Position numbers and translations under genes: made by a program. Under the pieces are notes generated by a model, which was given only the letters and a program-made list of their open reading frames with translations, ran no database searches and had not been told where the DNA came from. Of a stretch of 64,000 nucleotides of DNA, positions 17,312-27,636 are shown in pieces (position 1 is the stretch's first letter; each line of letters opens with the position of its first letter). The stretch comes from Bifidobacterium reuteri DSM 23975 (GTDB lineage Bacteria > Actinomycetota > Actinomycetes > Actinomycetales > Bifidobacteriaceae), in the NCBI RefSeq assembly GCF_000741695.1, contig NZ_JGZK01000001.1, positions 186,001-250,000 of the forward strand, written 5' to 3'.

Positions 17312-19441
17312 ATGGCAGCAATAGAAACGCCTAGGGAAACGGAAACGGCGCGGACATGGCATTCGGTCAGGATCCCGGCGCGGCGTAAGGGAGGTACGCA
17401 CGTTCTGGCTGTGGGCGCGATGCTCGTCGCCCTTGCGATGCTGCTCGGTGTGGCGGTCGGGAGCCCCTCCCTCGCGCATGCGGTCACCACACAGACGATG
17501 CAGGTCACACAGACTCAGACCGAGGGGAACAAGCTCGGCTTCTCCTATCCTCAGCATCGCATCAATTACCACTACAATGGCACGGATTATCATCTGGGGA
17601 TCGTTGCGTTCGGTAGGGATGACACACAGTTCTATTGCATCGAAGCGGGCAACATGACCGATTACATGGAGGGGCCCACGCATCGGGTCGATGACGATCC
17701 CGTGGTGCGCAGGTTGGCGTGGCTCATGAAATGGTACCGGTCTGCAACGCGCGAACAGTATGCGGCCATCGCCATTCTCGTGCAGGACAAGCTCGGCAAT
17801 CAGGAGCAGTGGCGGCCTCATCGGGCGTATCTGGAGCCGCTGCATCCGAATGTGTTCGCCATGGCTGAGGAGATGTGGGCGGAATCGGAAGGCAAGACGC
17901 CGGCGAACGCCACCGTGGAGAGCACGTATGCCGAGGGGTTGCGGCGGGGCGAGGTCAAGGTGTCCGTGGTGAATGGTGCAGGACGATTGATTTCAAAGGT
18001 CCCGTTCACCATCGCCCTGAACGGTCCCGCCGTGTTCGAGAAGAATGGCGAGGCCGTGCTCACAGGCGATTCCGGTGAGCAGCCGTTGAGCTTCGCGTGG
18101 AAAGCCACCGGCAAGGGGGAGGTGTCGGCATCGGTGTCGTATGAGATTCCGCGCATGCAGCATATGGATGCAGTGCAGGACATGCGAGGCTTTGATTCGA
18201 TGGTTTCCGAACCGGGTGGTGCGGTGACGTTCAAGGTGCAGGATTACTTCACGCCGTCGGTCAGCACCAAGGTATCCGGCAAAGTACTTGACGCCGGGGC
18301 GGCCGTATTCGATGAAGTGACCAGTGGTGTGGCCGAGGCGGACCGTCAGTGGGTGGATGATCTGCTGCTCAGGGCACAGGGGTATTACTTCGATGGTCTG
18401 ACCATCAGGGATCTGGACAATATGATGGCCCCCAAGACGGCGGAGAGCGCCGATGACTATCTGGCGCGCATCCGACAGGCGGGGTATGCGCCGGTGGCCT
18501 ATGGCAGCGCTTCGTTCACCGGAGCCGGGCAGAGCGAACGCGTGCAGGCCATGACCAAACCGGACGGAGATAAGCCGTATCTGACTGGGAAGTCGGGCGG
18601 TTTCGGCACCTGGGTGTGGGTGTTCCGCAAATCCGAGCAAAGCGACAAGGCGCAAGGACATCTCAAAGGCGATTGGAGCAGCGCGTTCCTTGAAGCGGAG
18701 GAAAGCAGCTCGAACCGCAGCCGTGTCGAAGTGGAATCTACGGTGACCGAACACACCGCACACGTCGGTTCGCAGCTGAGCGACACCATTACGGTGAAGG
18801 GATTCCCGGAGGATCATGGCGAGTTTTCGGGCAACGAAGCATTCGGGTTCGGGGCGGACCGCCCGTATGCACAAGTCAGCGTCTGGTGGGCGGGCGATGA
18901 GAACGATCCTTCCAAGGACGAGGAGTACAAGCCGACGGGTGCCGAGACGCCAGACCCAGATGAGCATCATCGCAAGCTGATCACATGGAATATTCCGGCG
19001 AGGAACGGTACGTTCAAGATCGGGGCCGGTGCCTTGGACGCCAATGGCGATCCGATGAATATCACGGCGGAACGCCATGGCTGGTATGTGTTCGTCTGGG
19101 AATTCGAGGGCGATGACCGCGTCACGCCGGCCGCGAGCCGGTACGACGATGCGTGGGAGCGCACGTGGGTGCCTGCGCCGTGTGAGCCGGAGGAGCCGTG
19201 TGAGCCTGAGGAACCTTGTGAACCGGATGAGCCGTGTGAACCTGAGGAACCTTGCGAACCCGGGAAGCCTGAGGAGCCATGTGAACCCGAGGAGCCCGGC
19301 CAGCCGGAGGAGCCGACGCCGCCCGAAGAGCCGTTGCCCGGCACCGGCATCGACCTGGTGCCGCCGATGGGCATCGCCGCTGCCTTCCTATCCATAGGGC
19401 TTGCCGTCCTGTTCGTTGCCAATCGTCATCGGGTACGGTAA
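17312..19441 (+). CDS. LPXTG cell-wall-anchored surface protein with a Cys-Glu-Pro stalk
   Basis: About 709 residues. A long signal peptide (about 30-60, ALAMLLGVAVGSPSLAHA) leads to an N-terminal domain with FYCIEAGNMTDYMEGPT and REQYAAIAILVQDKLG, which recalls thioester-type adhesin domains, though I cannot confirm the Cys-Gln bond. A central region to about residue 615 has Ig-like stretches. Residues about 625-670 are repeats of CEPEEP/CEPDEP, an odd Cys-rich, Pro-rich wall-spanning stalk. The end is the sorting signal LPGTG at 675-679, a hydrophobic helix and a basic tail RHRVR, for sortase. The second ATG is preferred because GGAAAGGA lies six bases before it. No sortase gene is adjacent, so a housekeeping sortase would anchor it. 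Likely an adhesin or pilin-like host-contact protein. Confidence 0.85.
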   Translation: MAAIETPRETETARTWHSVRIPARRKGGTHVLAVGAMLVALAMLLGVAVGSPSLAHAVTTQTMQVTQTQTEGNKLGFSYPQHRINYHYNGTDYHLGIVAFGRDDTQFYCIEAGNMTDYMEGPTHRVDDDPVVRRLAWLMKWYRSATREQYAAIAILVQDKLGNQEQWRPHRAYLEPLHPNVFAMAEEMWAESEGKTPANATVESTYAEGLRRGEVKVSVVNGAGRLISKVPFTIALNGPAVFEKNGEAVLTGDSGEQPLSFAWKATGKGEVSASVSYEIPRMQHMDAVQDMRGFDSMVSEPGGAVTFKVQDYFTPSVSTKVSGKVLDAGAAVFDEVTSGVAEADRQWVDDLLLRAQGYYFDGLTIRDLDNMMAPKTAESADDYLARIRQAGYAPVAYGSASFTGAGQSERVQAMTKPDGDKPYLTGKSGGFGTWVWVFRKSEQSDKAQGHLKGDWSSAFLEAEESSSNRSRVEVESTVTEHTAHVGSQLSDTITVKGFPEDHGEFSGNEAFGFGADRPYAQVSVWWAGDENDPSKDEEYKPTGAETPDPDEHHRKLITWNIPARNGTFKIGAGALDANGDPMNITAERHGWYVFVWEFEGDDRVTPAASRYDDAWERTWVPAPCEPEEPCEPEEPCEPDEPCEPEEPCEPGKPEEPCEPEEPGQPEEPTPPEEPLPGTGIDLVPPMGIAAAFLSIGLAVLFVANRHRVR

Positions 19442-19627
19442 CGAGGGGAGGCGGACGTGATTTGGCGTGATTTGGCGTGATTTGGCAAGTGGAGTGCGGT
19501 AAACCGCATCCAGTCAGAGAAGCAGTCCGCATCGCCGAGACCGAATAACACGAAAGTCCTGACCTTCGCCGAAATGTGTGGCAGAGGCGGGGCTTTCGTC
19601 GTTTTCGGGGGAGCAGTCCATCGCAGG

Positions 19628-19718
19628 CTATGTCTGATTGGCTGTCAGGTAGGCGGCGAGCGCCTTGCGGATTAGCGCGCTCTTGCCGATATGTTCCTTG
19701 GCTGCCTGTGCGTCGTCC
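19628..19718 (-). pseudogene. 3' remnant of a ribbon-helix-helix antitoxin gene
   Basis: On the minus strand this reads DDAQAAKEHIGKSALIRKAL and then AAYLTANQT and a TAG stop, matching the C-terminus of the intact antitoxin at 20416-20727. The DNA at 19651-19713 matches 20453-20515 with only a handful of changes, but the 5' half of the gene is missing. A degenerate terminator-like sequence (GAAAGTCC...GGGGCTTTCGTCG, 19554-19595) beside it also mirrors the one beside the intact gene. The remaining spacer 19442-19627 shows nothing else except a short direct echo of TGATTTGGCG. Confidence 0.75.
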
Positions 19719-19800
19719 AACCGTTGATGCTGCACGGCTTGCAGTAAGCCATTGTTTTGATGTCATGTTGATGTATGATTGATGCTATTGGGAGATTGTG

Positions 19801-20073
19801 ATGGAATTCGAATACGATCCGGCAAAGAGCGCGAAGAACCTTGCCAAGCACGGTATCGACTTCGAGCAGGCCCAGCGCATGTGGGATAACTCGAAGACGG
19901 TGACGCTGATCGCTCCGAATCCCGGCAACGATGATGTGCGCTACATCGTGCTCGGCATGATCGACGGCAGGCATTGGACGGCGATCACGACCAAGCGCGG
20001 CAAGCGCATCCTCATCATATCTGTGCGCAGGTCACGAAAGAACGAGGAGGCATACTATGACAGCCAAGACTAG
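19801..20073 (+). CDS. brnT: BrnT-family toxin
   Basis: A 90-residue small RelE-fold ribonuclease of the BrnT family: FEYDPAKSAKNLAKHGIDFE at the N-terminus is the family hallmark, followed by RYIVLGMIDGRHWTAITTKR and the closing ISVRRSRKNEEAYY with the basic catalytic residues. Such toxins cut RNA and slow growth under stress. The ATG six bases after GGAG is chosen over a GTG one codon earlier. It overlaps the downstream brnA by 17 bases; toxin first, antitoxin second is the usual BrnTA order, with the complex repressing its own promoter. Confidence 0.9.
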   Translation: MEFEYDPAKSAKNLAKHGIDFEQAQRMWDNSKTVTLIAPNPGNDDVRYIVLGMIDGRHWTAITTKRGKRILIISVRRSRKNEEAYYDSQD

Positions 20074-20341
20074 GCCCGATGCAAAGTCGGTCACCAGCGA
20101 CCAGCTCGAGGAGATGTTCGACAGCGGTGAGGACATCCTCGACTACGTCGATCTGGAGCATCCCGTGGTCGAGCACCATCCTCCGCTGGAGAAGCGCATT
20201 ACGTTGACGATGCCAGTATGGATGGTCAGCGAGCTGGACAACGAGGCCGCCGAACTGGCGATCAGCCGCAACGCGGTCGTCAACACCTGGATTGCCGACC
20301 GACTGCGTTCCATGCGCCGGCATGAAACCGTCCATACCTGA
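20057..20341 (+). CDS. brnA: BrnA-family antitoxin
   Basis: A 94-residue partner of BrnT. The C-terminal half, KRITLTMPVWMVSELDNEAA then LAISRNAVVNTWIADRL, is a ribbon-helix-helix DNA-binding fold; the N-terminal half carries an acidic linker that would wrap the toxin. It starts inside brnT, so the two are translationally coupled, and ends at a hairpin terminator. Confidence 0.85.
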   Translation: MTAKTRPDAKSVTSDQLEEMFDSGEDILDYVDLEHPVVEHHPPLEKRITLTMPVWMVSELDNEAAELAISRNAVVNTWIADRLRSMRRHETVHT

Positions 20342-20356
20342 CAGCTGGAAACGATG

Positions 20357-20399
20357 AAAGCACCGACCTCCGCAGCTCGCGGCAGGGTCGGGGCTTTTC
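20357..20399 (+). terminator. Rho-independent terminator after brnTA
   Basis: Arms AAAGCACCGACC and GGTCGGGGCTTTT pair with one mismatch, ending in TTTT. It separates brnA from the convergent antitoxin gene at 20416-20727. Confidence 0.75.
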
Positions 20400-20415
20400 G
20401 TCGTCCTTTAGGCGC

Positions 20416-20727
20416 TTACGCCATCGTTGGCTGTGTCTTATTGGCAGCTAGATAGGCGGCGAGCGCCTTGCGGATCAGCGCGCTCTTGCCGATGTGTTCC
20501 TTGGTGGCCTGTGCGTGCACCTGCTCGTCCATGTCGGCGGTCAGGTACGCCTTGTAGAGCACGTCGGCCTTGGCGCGGGGGTTCTCGGCGAGGGGGCGGC
20601 GGGCGAAGATGTCGTCGAGGTCATCCATGGTGATTGCCTTTTGTGGGCGGATGGTCTCGCCGATGATGTCGGGCGTGTGCTCGAAGTATTCGTCCGAGAG
20701 CTTGTCCCAATCGGTTTCGGTGGTCAT
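20416..20727 (-). CDS. Orphan ribbon-helix-helix (CopG-like) antitoxin
   Basis: A 103-residue protein whose C-terminus, VLYKAYLTADMDEQVHAQA then KEHIGKSALIRKALAAYL, is a ribbon-helix-helix of the CopG/BrnA kind. The N-terminal half holds acidic and Thr-rich segments (TMDDLDDIFARRPLAEN). No toxin gene is adjacent on its own strand. It faces the BrnTA pair and is closely related to the broken copy at 19628. It may be a stray antitoxin that buffers a toxin elsewhere; the function is inferred. Confidence 0.75.
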   Translation of the reverse strand: MTTETDWDKLSDEYFEHTPDIIGETIRPQKAITMDDLDDIFARRPLAENPRAKADVLYKAYLTADMDEQVHAQATKEHIGKSALIRKALAAYLAANKTQPTMA

Positions 20728-20774
20728 GATGTCCTCCTTGGTTGGTCGTCGAACTGGTGCAGGCGTGGTGTTTC

Positions 20775-21165
20775 TGAGGTCGACCCGAGGTTTTGTCCCG
20801 CTGGGGAGCTGTGACTGGGGTGTTTTGTCGGTCTGGTCGAGGTTTTGCTGCGCTGGCGGGCGGTGATTGGGGCGTTATCTCGGTTGGCCCGAGGTTTTGT
20901 CCCGCTGGGGAGTTGTGACTGGGGTGTTTTGTCGGTCTGGTCGAGGTTTTGCTTCGCTGAGGGGTGCTGGCCGAGTCGTTATCTCGGTTGGCCCGAGGTG
21001 TTGCTTCGCTGATGGGCGGTGATTGGGGCGTTATCACGGGCGGTCCGAGGTTTTGCTTCGCTGAGGAGTTGTGACTGGGGTGTCTCGTCGGTCGGTCCGA
21101 GATTTTGCTTCGCTGAGCTGGCTGAGGGGGCGGTGTTTCTGAGGCCGACCCGAGGTTTTGCCTCG
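20775..21165 (+). repeat. 52-bp direct repeat array 1 (about eight copies)
   Basis: Copies of a core like CCGAGGTTTTGCTTCGCTGA recur at about 20785, 20838, 20889, 20941, 20993, 21046, 21097 and 21148, a period of 52 bases. Between cores, a G/T-rich half such as GGGGTGTTTTGTCGGTCTGG is also partly conserved. The same unit forms the array at 42149-42995. Frames stay open across it only because the period shifts frame each copy (52 is not a multiple of 3), so it is not treated as coding. Confidence 0.9.
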
Positions 21166-21278
21166 CTGATTCAAAAAGAACAACGCTCCAAAGCGCCACA
21201 AGAGTTCTGATGCTCCCAAAAAAGTCCTTATAGCAGTTCTTATAGCCCGGAAACGGCGGGGCGCTAATCTTGTCGGAA

Positions 21279-21314
21279 AACAAAAAGGCCGAGAACCTTC
21301 CGATTCTCGGCCTT
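21279..21314 (-). terminator. Terminator of tRNA-fMet
   Basis: On the minus strand AAGGCCGAGAA / TTCTCGGCCTT with an 8-base loop runs straight into TTTTTGTTTT, just after the tRNA 3' end. Confidence 0.9.
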
Positions 21315-21317
21315 CCT

Positions 21318-21394
21318 TGGTAGCGGGGCATGGATTTGAACCATGGACCTCTGGGTTATGAGCCCAGCGAGCTACCGAGCTGCTCCACCCCGCG
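21318..21394 (-). tRNA. Initiator tRNA-fMet (CAT)
   Basis: 77 bases with CCA encoded. The anticodon arm is CTGGG-CTCATAA-CCCAG: three G-C pairs next to the loop, the mark of initiators. The first acceptor pair is C1 with T72, unpaired as initiators require. It is bounded by the promoter at 21423-21450 and the terminator at 21279-21314 and is transcribed alone. Confidence 0.95.
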
Positions 21395-21422
21395 TCGGCT
21401 TGTCTTTCTGACAGCTCTATCT

Positions 21423-21450
21423 ACGATACTGAGGGATTGAAAAAAGTCAA
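21423..21450 (-). promoter_or_regulatory. Predicted promoter of tRNA-fMet
   Basis: On the minus strand TTGACT and TATCGT are separated by 16 bases, about 30 bases before the tRNA 5' end, the usual sigma-70-like layout. Confidence 0.6.
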
Positions 21451-21767
21451 TCAGGTTGGTTTCTTCGGCGTGTCGCCAGTGGGAGGTGATGCATCGCCCA
21501 TGGGATGTGCCGCGCGTAGAGGTGACGTGCCGCGTGTGGAGTGGCGTCGCGTGTAGGGAGTTGACGCCGCACTGAGGACCATGCTGCGCGTGGCGCGCGC
21601 CAACCCTGAGGAGCATATCGTGCATGGAGCGTGGCACGCCGGCCATGCGGAGTGTCATACCGCGCTGTCCTGTCGCGTAACGCGTCATAAGCGGAATCTA
21701 TGTGGTCCGCCGCATAAAACGGCATCCTCGGCGTGCGGCATATCCACGATTCCACCATAATGAAAAC
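21451..21767. other. Spacer upstream of metA, no gene seen
   Basis: A GC-rich stretch with loose repeats of GTGCCGCGTGTAGAGGTGAC-like words at 21510-21560. No ORF with a ribosome site and no clear promoter is visible; the metA promoter should lie near its 3' end. Confidence 0.5.
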
Positions 21768-22808
21768 ATGCCTATTAAGATTCCCAGTGGCCTGCCGGCC
21801 CGTGCCATCCTCGATTCGGAGCGCATCTTCGCCCTCGAGAAGCCCGAAGCTGAGCGTCAGCGTGTGCGTCCGCTCAAACTGGTGATCTTGAATCTTATGC
21901 CCAAGAAGATCGAGACCGAAACACAGCTTCTTCGCCTCATCTCCAAGAGCCCGCTGCAGGTGGAGGTCGATTTCATGAAGACCTCCACGCATGAGTCCAC
22001 GCATGTCTCCGCTGACCATCTGGTGAAGTTCTATGAAACGCTCGATGCGTTCAAGGACAACTATTACGATGGTTTCGTCGTGACCGGCGCACCGGTGGAG
22101 CATCTGCCTTTCGAACAGGTGGACTACTGGGAGGAATTCAAGACCATCCTCGACTGGGCCTCCACTCATGTGTTCTCCACCATGTACCTGTGCTGGGGTG
22201 CCATGGGTGCGCTGTATTACCGTTACGGTGTGCGCAAGGAGGATTATCCGCAGAAGGTCTTCGGCGTATTCCCGCAGTACCTGCAGGATGAATACTGCTT
22301 CCTCACCAACGGCTTTGATGAGATCGCGTTGCAGCCGCACTCCCGCCTCGCCGGTGTGAGTGAGGATGATCTGAAGGCGCATGAGGAGGACCTGCAGGTG
22401 CTGACCTGGGGCCCGCAATCCGGGCCGGGGCTGGTGGCCACGCGCGATTTCTCCGAGGTCTTCGCGCTCGGCCACTGGGAATACGGCAAATACACGCTCG
22501 CCGAGGAATACGAGCGCGATATGGCCAAGGGGCTCACCAATGTGCCGTTCCCCCAAAACTACTTCCCACATGACGATCCCTCGTTGGAGCCGCTGTTCAG
22601 TTGGCGCGCACATGGCAACCTGTTGTGGCGCAACTGGCTGAACTGGGTGTATCAGACCACGCCGTATGACTTGTCTGAAGTGCCTCAATTGCGAGCGGAG
22701 AAGAAGCTCGGCACCGATCGCTCGATTCGTCACGAACCGGGCAGTCCGCGTAAAGACGGCTTCGCGCCGTTCGAGCATGATGGATACGGGGTTATTCCTC
22801 GGCGCTGA
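21768..22808 (+). CDS. metA: Homoserine O-acyltransferase MetA, predicted acetyl-CoA type
   Basis: A 346-residue cytoplasmic enzyme for the first committed step of methionine synthesis: acylation of homoserine. The catalytic triad is Cys142 (MYLCWGAMGAL), His236 and Glu238 (LGHWEYGKYTL), and KLVILNLMPKKIETE opens the fold. The acyl-CoA selecting position is Glu111 (TGAPVEHLPFEQV); Glu there was linked to acetyl-CoA use and Gly to succinyl-CoA, so acetylation is predicted. The ATG used starts MPIKIPSGLPA, as in the family; an in-frame upstream GTG adds an unconserved basic extension. It lies 470 bases before atpB. Confidence 0.95.
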   Translation: MPIKIPSGLPARAILDSERIFALEKPEAERQRVRPLKLVILNLMPKKIETETQLLRLISKSPLQVEVDFMKTSTHESTHVSADHLVKFYETLDAFKDNYYDGFVVTGAPVEHLPFEQVDYWEEFKTILDWASTHVFSTMYLCWGAMGALYYRYGVRKEDYPQKVFGVFPQYLQDEYCFLTNGFDEIALQPHSRLAGVSEDDLKAHEEDLQVLTWGPQSGPGLVATRDFSEVFALGHWEYGKYTLAEEYERDMAKGLTNVPFPQNYFPHDDPSLEPLFSWRAHGNLLWRNWLNWVYQTTPYDLSEVPQLRAEKKLGTDRSIRHEPGSPRKDGFAPFEHDGYGVIPRR

Positions 22809-23280
22809 TTTCGCGATCGGTCTGCTGGTTTGTCGGTATGTCGGGGTCTGACTGCCGGTAAGATTGCCGGCAATGGTGCCTGGTGCCTTGGTCTGTATGA
22901 GCCTATGTGCCGCCCCTTTGTAGCGGCTACGCGACGCAGTGACCACGACTTGGATACCACTCTGTTCGATATATGGACAAAGGTGTGATCAAAACTCGGC
23001 AATATTGAGGTGCCCGTCTAATAGCGCCGAGGATGATAACAAAGTGGTAAAACCCTTATGGCAGTAGGGCTTACAATGGACACGCCAAGCGGGCATTGAC
23101 TTTGTCCGATGTGAGGCCAATAATCGCATTTCAGTCATTCGGGGTTGAATGCCAAGCGCCAACTCCGGTTCCCGCCTGGCCGGTCCCGCAGTGGAGAGTG
23201 GAAGTAACCGATACGTCACATTTGCTCGCTCCGCTGGTCTAAACTGACATCTGACAACAGAAGAAGCAGGAGGCGTGAGA
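22809..23280. other. Spacer between metA and the atp operon
   Basis: No ORF of note. An imperfect inverted repeat GCCGGTAAGATTGCCGGC lies near 22854-22872 just after metA and may end its transcript, although no T-run follows. The rest carries the atp promoter and leader. Confidence 0.5.
23096..23124 (+). promoter_or_regulatory. Predicted promoter of the atp operon
   Basis: TTGACT (23096-23101) and AATAAT (23119-23124) are 17 bases apart. Transcription from here would give a leader of about 150 bases before atpB. A further TACAAT near 23072 has no good -35 partner. Confidence 0.55.
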
Positions 23281-24090
23281 ATGAACGAAGCCCTTTTGAA
23301 CGGGGTGGCATTGGCCGCCGACGGCCCGGAATTCCCGACCGTCGACGACTTCCTTCTTCCTCAGATCATTTTTCCGGGGACTCCGTTCGCCATGGATCGC
23401 ATCATCATGGTGCGCGTGATCGCCACCGTGATCATGCTGGTGATTCTGGGTGTTTCGGCGGCTCGTGCCAAGCTGATTCCAGGTCGTTGGCAGGGCGCCG
23501 TGGAATGGGTCATCGAATTCGTGCGTGACCAGATCGTCTATCAGGTGATGGGCAAGGAGCGCGGACAGCGTTATCTGCCGATGATCACCACTATGTTCTT
23601 CACCATTCTGGTGTTCAACCTGTGCGGCATCATCCCGGGCTTCAACATCGCCGCTACGGCCACCATCACCATGCCGCTGGTCTTCGCCGGCTGGTGCTTT
23701 GTCCAGTACTGGATCGCAGGTGCGCGTGAGAAGGGTCTGGGCCACTTCCTCAAGGACGAGCTCTTCCCCAAGGGCGTGCCCGCTCCGATCTACATTCTGC
23801 TGACCCCGATTCAGATTCTCGAGCTTCTGGTGATTCGTCCAGTCTCCCTGACCCTGCGACTCTTCGCCAACATGGTCGCCGGCCATATCACTGTGGCCGT
23901 CTGCCTTGCCGCCACCCAGTGGTTCCTTATCGAGATTCCGAACAAGCTGTGGTCCATCCTCGGCGTCGGCACGCTTGCCGCCGGCCTGATCATGACCCTG
24001 TTCGAGATATTGGTCGCGGCTCTGCAAGCATTCATCTTTGCCATGTTGACCACTGCATACATCAACATGAGCTACCCGGAGGGCGAGTGA
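23281..24090 (+). CDS. atpB: ATP synthase Fo subunit a
   Basis: A 269-residue membrane protein that forms the proton half-channels against the c ring. The essential Arg is in SLTLRLFANMVAGH, and the C-terminal helices follow. About five to six membrane helices are seen. The start is the ATG at 23281, seven bases after AGGAGG, not the GTG two codons earlier. It is the first gene of the atpBEFHAGDC operon. In bifidobacteria, which live by fermentation, the complex mainly pumps protons out and is part of acid tolerance; that role is family knowledge. Confidence 0.97.
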   Translation: MNEALLNGVALAADGPEFPTVDDFLLPQIIFPGTPFAMDRIIMVRVIATVIMLVILGVSAARAKLIPGRWQGAVEWVIEFVRDQIVYQVMGKERGQRYLPMITTMFFTILVFNLCGIIPGFNIAATATITMPLVFAGWCFVQYWIAGAREKGLGHFLKDELFPKGVPAPIYILLTPIQILELLVIRPVSLTLRLFANMVAGHITVAVCLAATQWFLIEIPNKLWSILGVGTLAAGLIMTLFEILVAALQAFIFAMLTTAYINMSYPEGE

Positions 24091-24158
24091 TCAGCCGCTC
24101 GGCGGTGTTCGCTCAAGCTCCCCGGAACATAGTTTTTCCAAGATTTCCTTCGTACTGA

Positions 24159-24413
<255 letters not shown>

Positions 24414-24514
24414 TTCATCACCGTCGCCGTGTTCGGTTCGCATGAATCGCGGATCGATGTGGATCGACGGAAGTATGAATGATCAGGAAATGAAGCAATG
24501 AAAGGAGAACGAAA

Positions 24515-25036
24515 ATGACTTTAGCGGAGCAGAACGGTGTGAATCTGTTCATCCCCAAGGTCTACGACATCGTATGGTCGCTGATTATCCTTGCAATCAT
24601 CGCGGTGTTCTTCTACAAGTTCTTCATGCCGAAGTTCCAGGCTGTGTTCGATGAGCGTACCGCCAAGATCGAAGGCGGCATCGCCAAGGCTGAGCAGGCC
24701 CAGAAGGACGCCAACGAGGCGAAGGCCAAGTATGAGGCCCAACTGAGCCAGGCTCGCGTCGAGGCTGCCAAGATTCGTGATGACGCCCGTGCTGAAGCAT
24801 CGCATATCGTTGCCGATGCACGTTCGCGTGCCGAATCCGAAGCCGCGCAGATTACCGCCAACGCTCAGCGCTCACTGGAATCCCAGCAGCAGCAGGCCAT
24901 GGTCTCGCTCAAGGGCGAGGTCGGCGCGCTTGCCACTGCCTTGGCCGGAAAGATCCTCGGTGCCAAGCTCGAAGACAGCGCTGTGCAGTCTTCGATGATT
25001 GACTCGATGATCAACGACTTGGATGCCAAGAAGTGA
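24515..25036 (+). CDS. atpF: ATP synthase Fo subunit b
   Basis: A 173-residue stator subunit: one N-terminal membrane helix (VWSLIILAIIAVFFYKFFM) and then a long charged coiled coil (AEQAQKDANEAKAKYEAQ) reaching up to F1. It is a plain b subunit, not fused to delta as in mycobacteria. AAAGGAG precedes the ATG. Confidence 0.96.
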   Translation: MTLAEQNGVNLFIPKVYDIVWSLIILAIIAVFFYKFFMPKFQAVFDERTAKIEGGIAKAEQAQKDANEAKAKYEAQLSQARVEAAKIRDDARAEASHIVADARSRAESEAAQITANAQRSLESQQQQAMVSLKGEVGALATALAGKILGAKLEDSAVQSSMIDSMINDLDAKK

Positions 25037-25082
25037 TTGTGAACATCGTCAGGAACATCCGTAACCAGAAAGGGAGGTGACC

Positions 25083-25913
25083 ATGCGAGGAGAGGCATCC
25101 CGTATAGCAGACCGCGAGTCGCGTGATTCGCTCGCCCCGAAGCTGCGTGACACCCGTGAGGATGCATGGCGTATCGGCAACGAACTGTTCAAGATCACCA
25201 GCGTGCTTGACCACACGCTTCCTCTCGAACGGGCGTTGACGGATCCTTCCCGCCCTGTGGCCGATAAGGTCGCAGTACTCAACGAGCTGTTCCAGGGCAA
25301 TGAGCACCCGATGACGATGGAGATCATGACTGATTTGGTCGCCCGTCGTTGGAGCCGTGCCCGAGACATCGCCAACGCTGTGGAAGATTTCGGCGTGGAT
25401 GCCATGATGTATTACGCCGACGCCACTGACTCGACGTTGCAGGTGTCCATCGAGCTGTCGCAGCTGCACTCCGCACTGCTGACGCTGCCGGTGGTACGCG
25501 CCAAGCTGTATGACGATCAGGCCACCAGCGAATCCCGCGTGAAGCTGTTCCGCGAGGTATTCGATGGCAAGGGTCTCAACAAGATCACGATGAGGCTTGC
25601 CGAACACGCCACCTGCAATCTTCGCCGCCGCCGTTACCTGGAGACCATCCAGTGGCTGATCAACAAGTTCTCGCGTCATATGGGTGAGTCGATGGTCACG
25701 GTGACCACCGCCACGCCACTGACGAAGGAACAGGTCGATCGTCTGACGGACATCTACTCGGCGAAGGCCGGACGCCCGGTCCACATCAATTCTGTGGTAG
25801 ACCCGAGCGTGCTCGGAGGCATGCGCATTCAGGTCGGCGACGAAGTCACGGACAATACCGTGGTCGCACAGTTGCAGAACCTGCACCGCACCGTAAAAGC
25901 GGGCACCAACTGA
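25083..25913 (+). CDS. atpH: ATP synthase F1 subunit delta
   Basis: A 276-residue peripheral-stalk subunit, about 100 residues longer than the E. coli one at the N-terminus, which is common in actinobacteria. The canonical part is the C-terminal 170 residues with RRRYLETIQWLINKF and GRPVHINSVVDPSVLGGMRI, the family signature. The ATG five bases after GGAGG is used; a GTG two codons earlier overlaps that site. Confidence 0.94.
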   Translation: MRGEASRIADRESRDSLAPKLRDTREDAWRIGNELFKITSVLDHTLPLERALTDPSRPVADKVAVLNELFQGNEHPMTMEIMTDLVARRWSRARDIANAVEDFGVDAMMYYADATDSTLQVSIELSQLHSALLTLPVVRAKLYDDQATSESRVKLFREVFDGKGLNKITMRLAEHATCNLRRRRYLETIQWLINKFSRHMGESMVTVTTATPLTKEQVDRLTDIYSAKAGRPVHINSVVDPSVLGGMRIQVGDEVTDNTVVAQLQNLHRTVKAGTN

Positions 25914-26004
25914 GCGGATGGGGAACGGCCGACTGCCTTCCCCGCCGTTCAGCGGAACACAAGCAAAGACTTGACTGAACAATAACCAACAATAAGGAGT
26001 GATC

Positions 26005-27633
<1,629 letters not shown>

Positions 27634-27636
27634 GCC

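Noticed and set aside
20775..21165. CRISPR array
   Set aside because: Only about 20 bases are strongly conserved, the spacers are themselves similar, and no cas gene is in the window. The same holds for 42149-42995.
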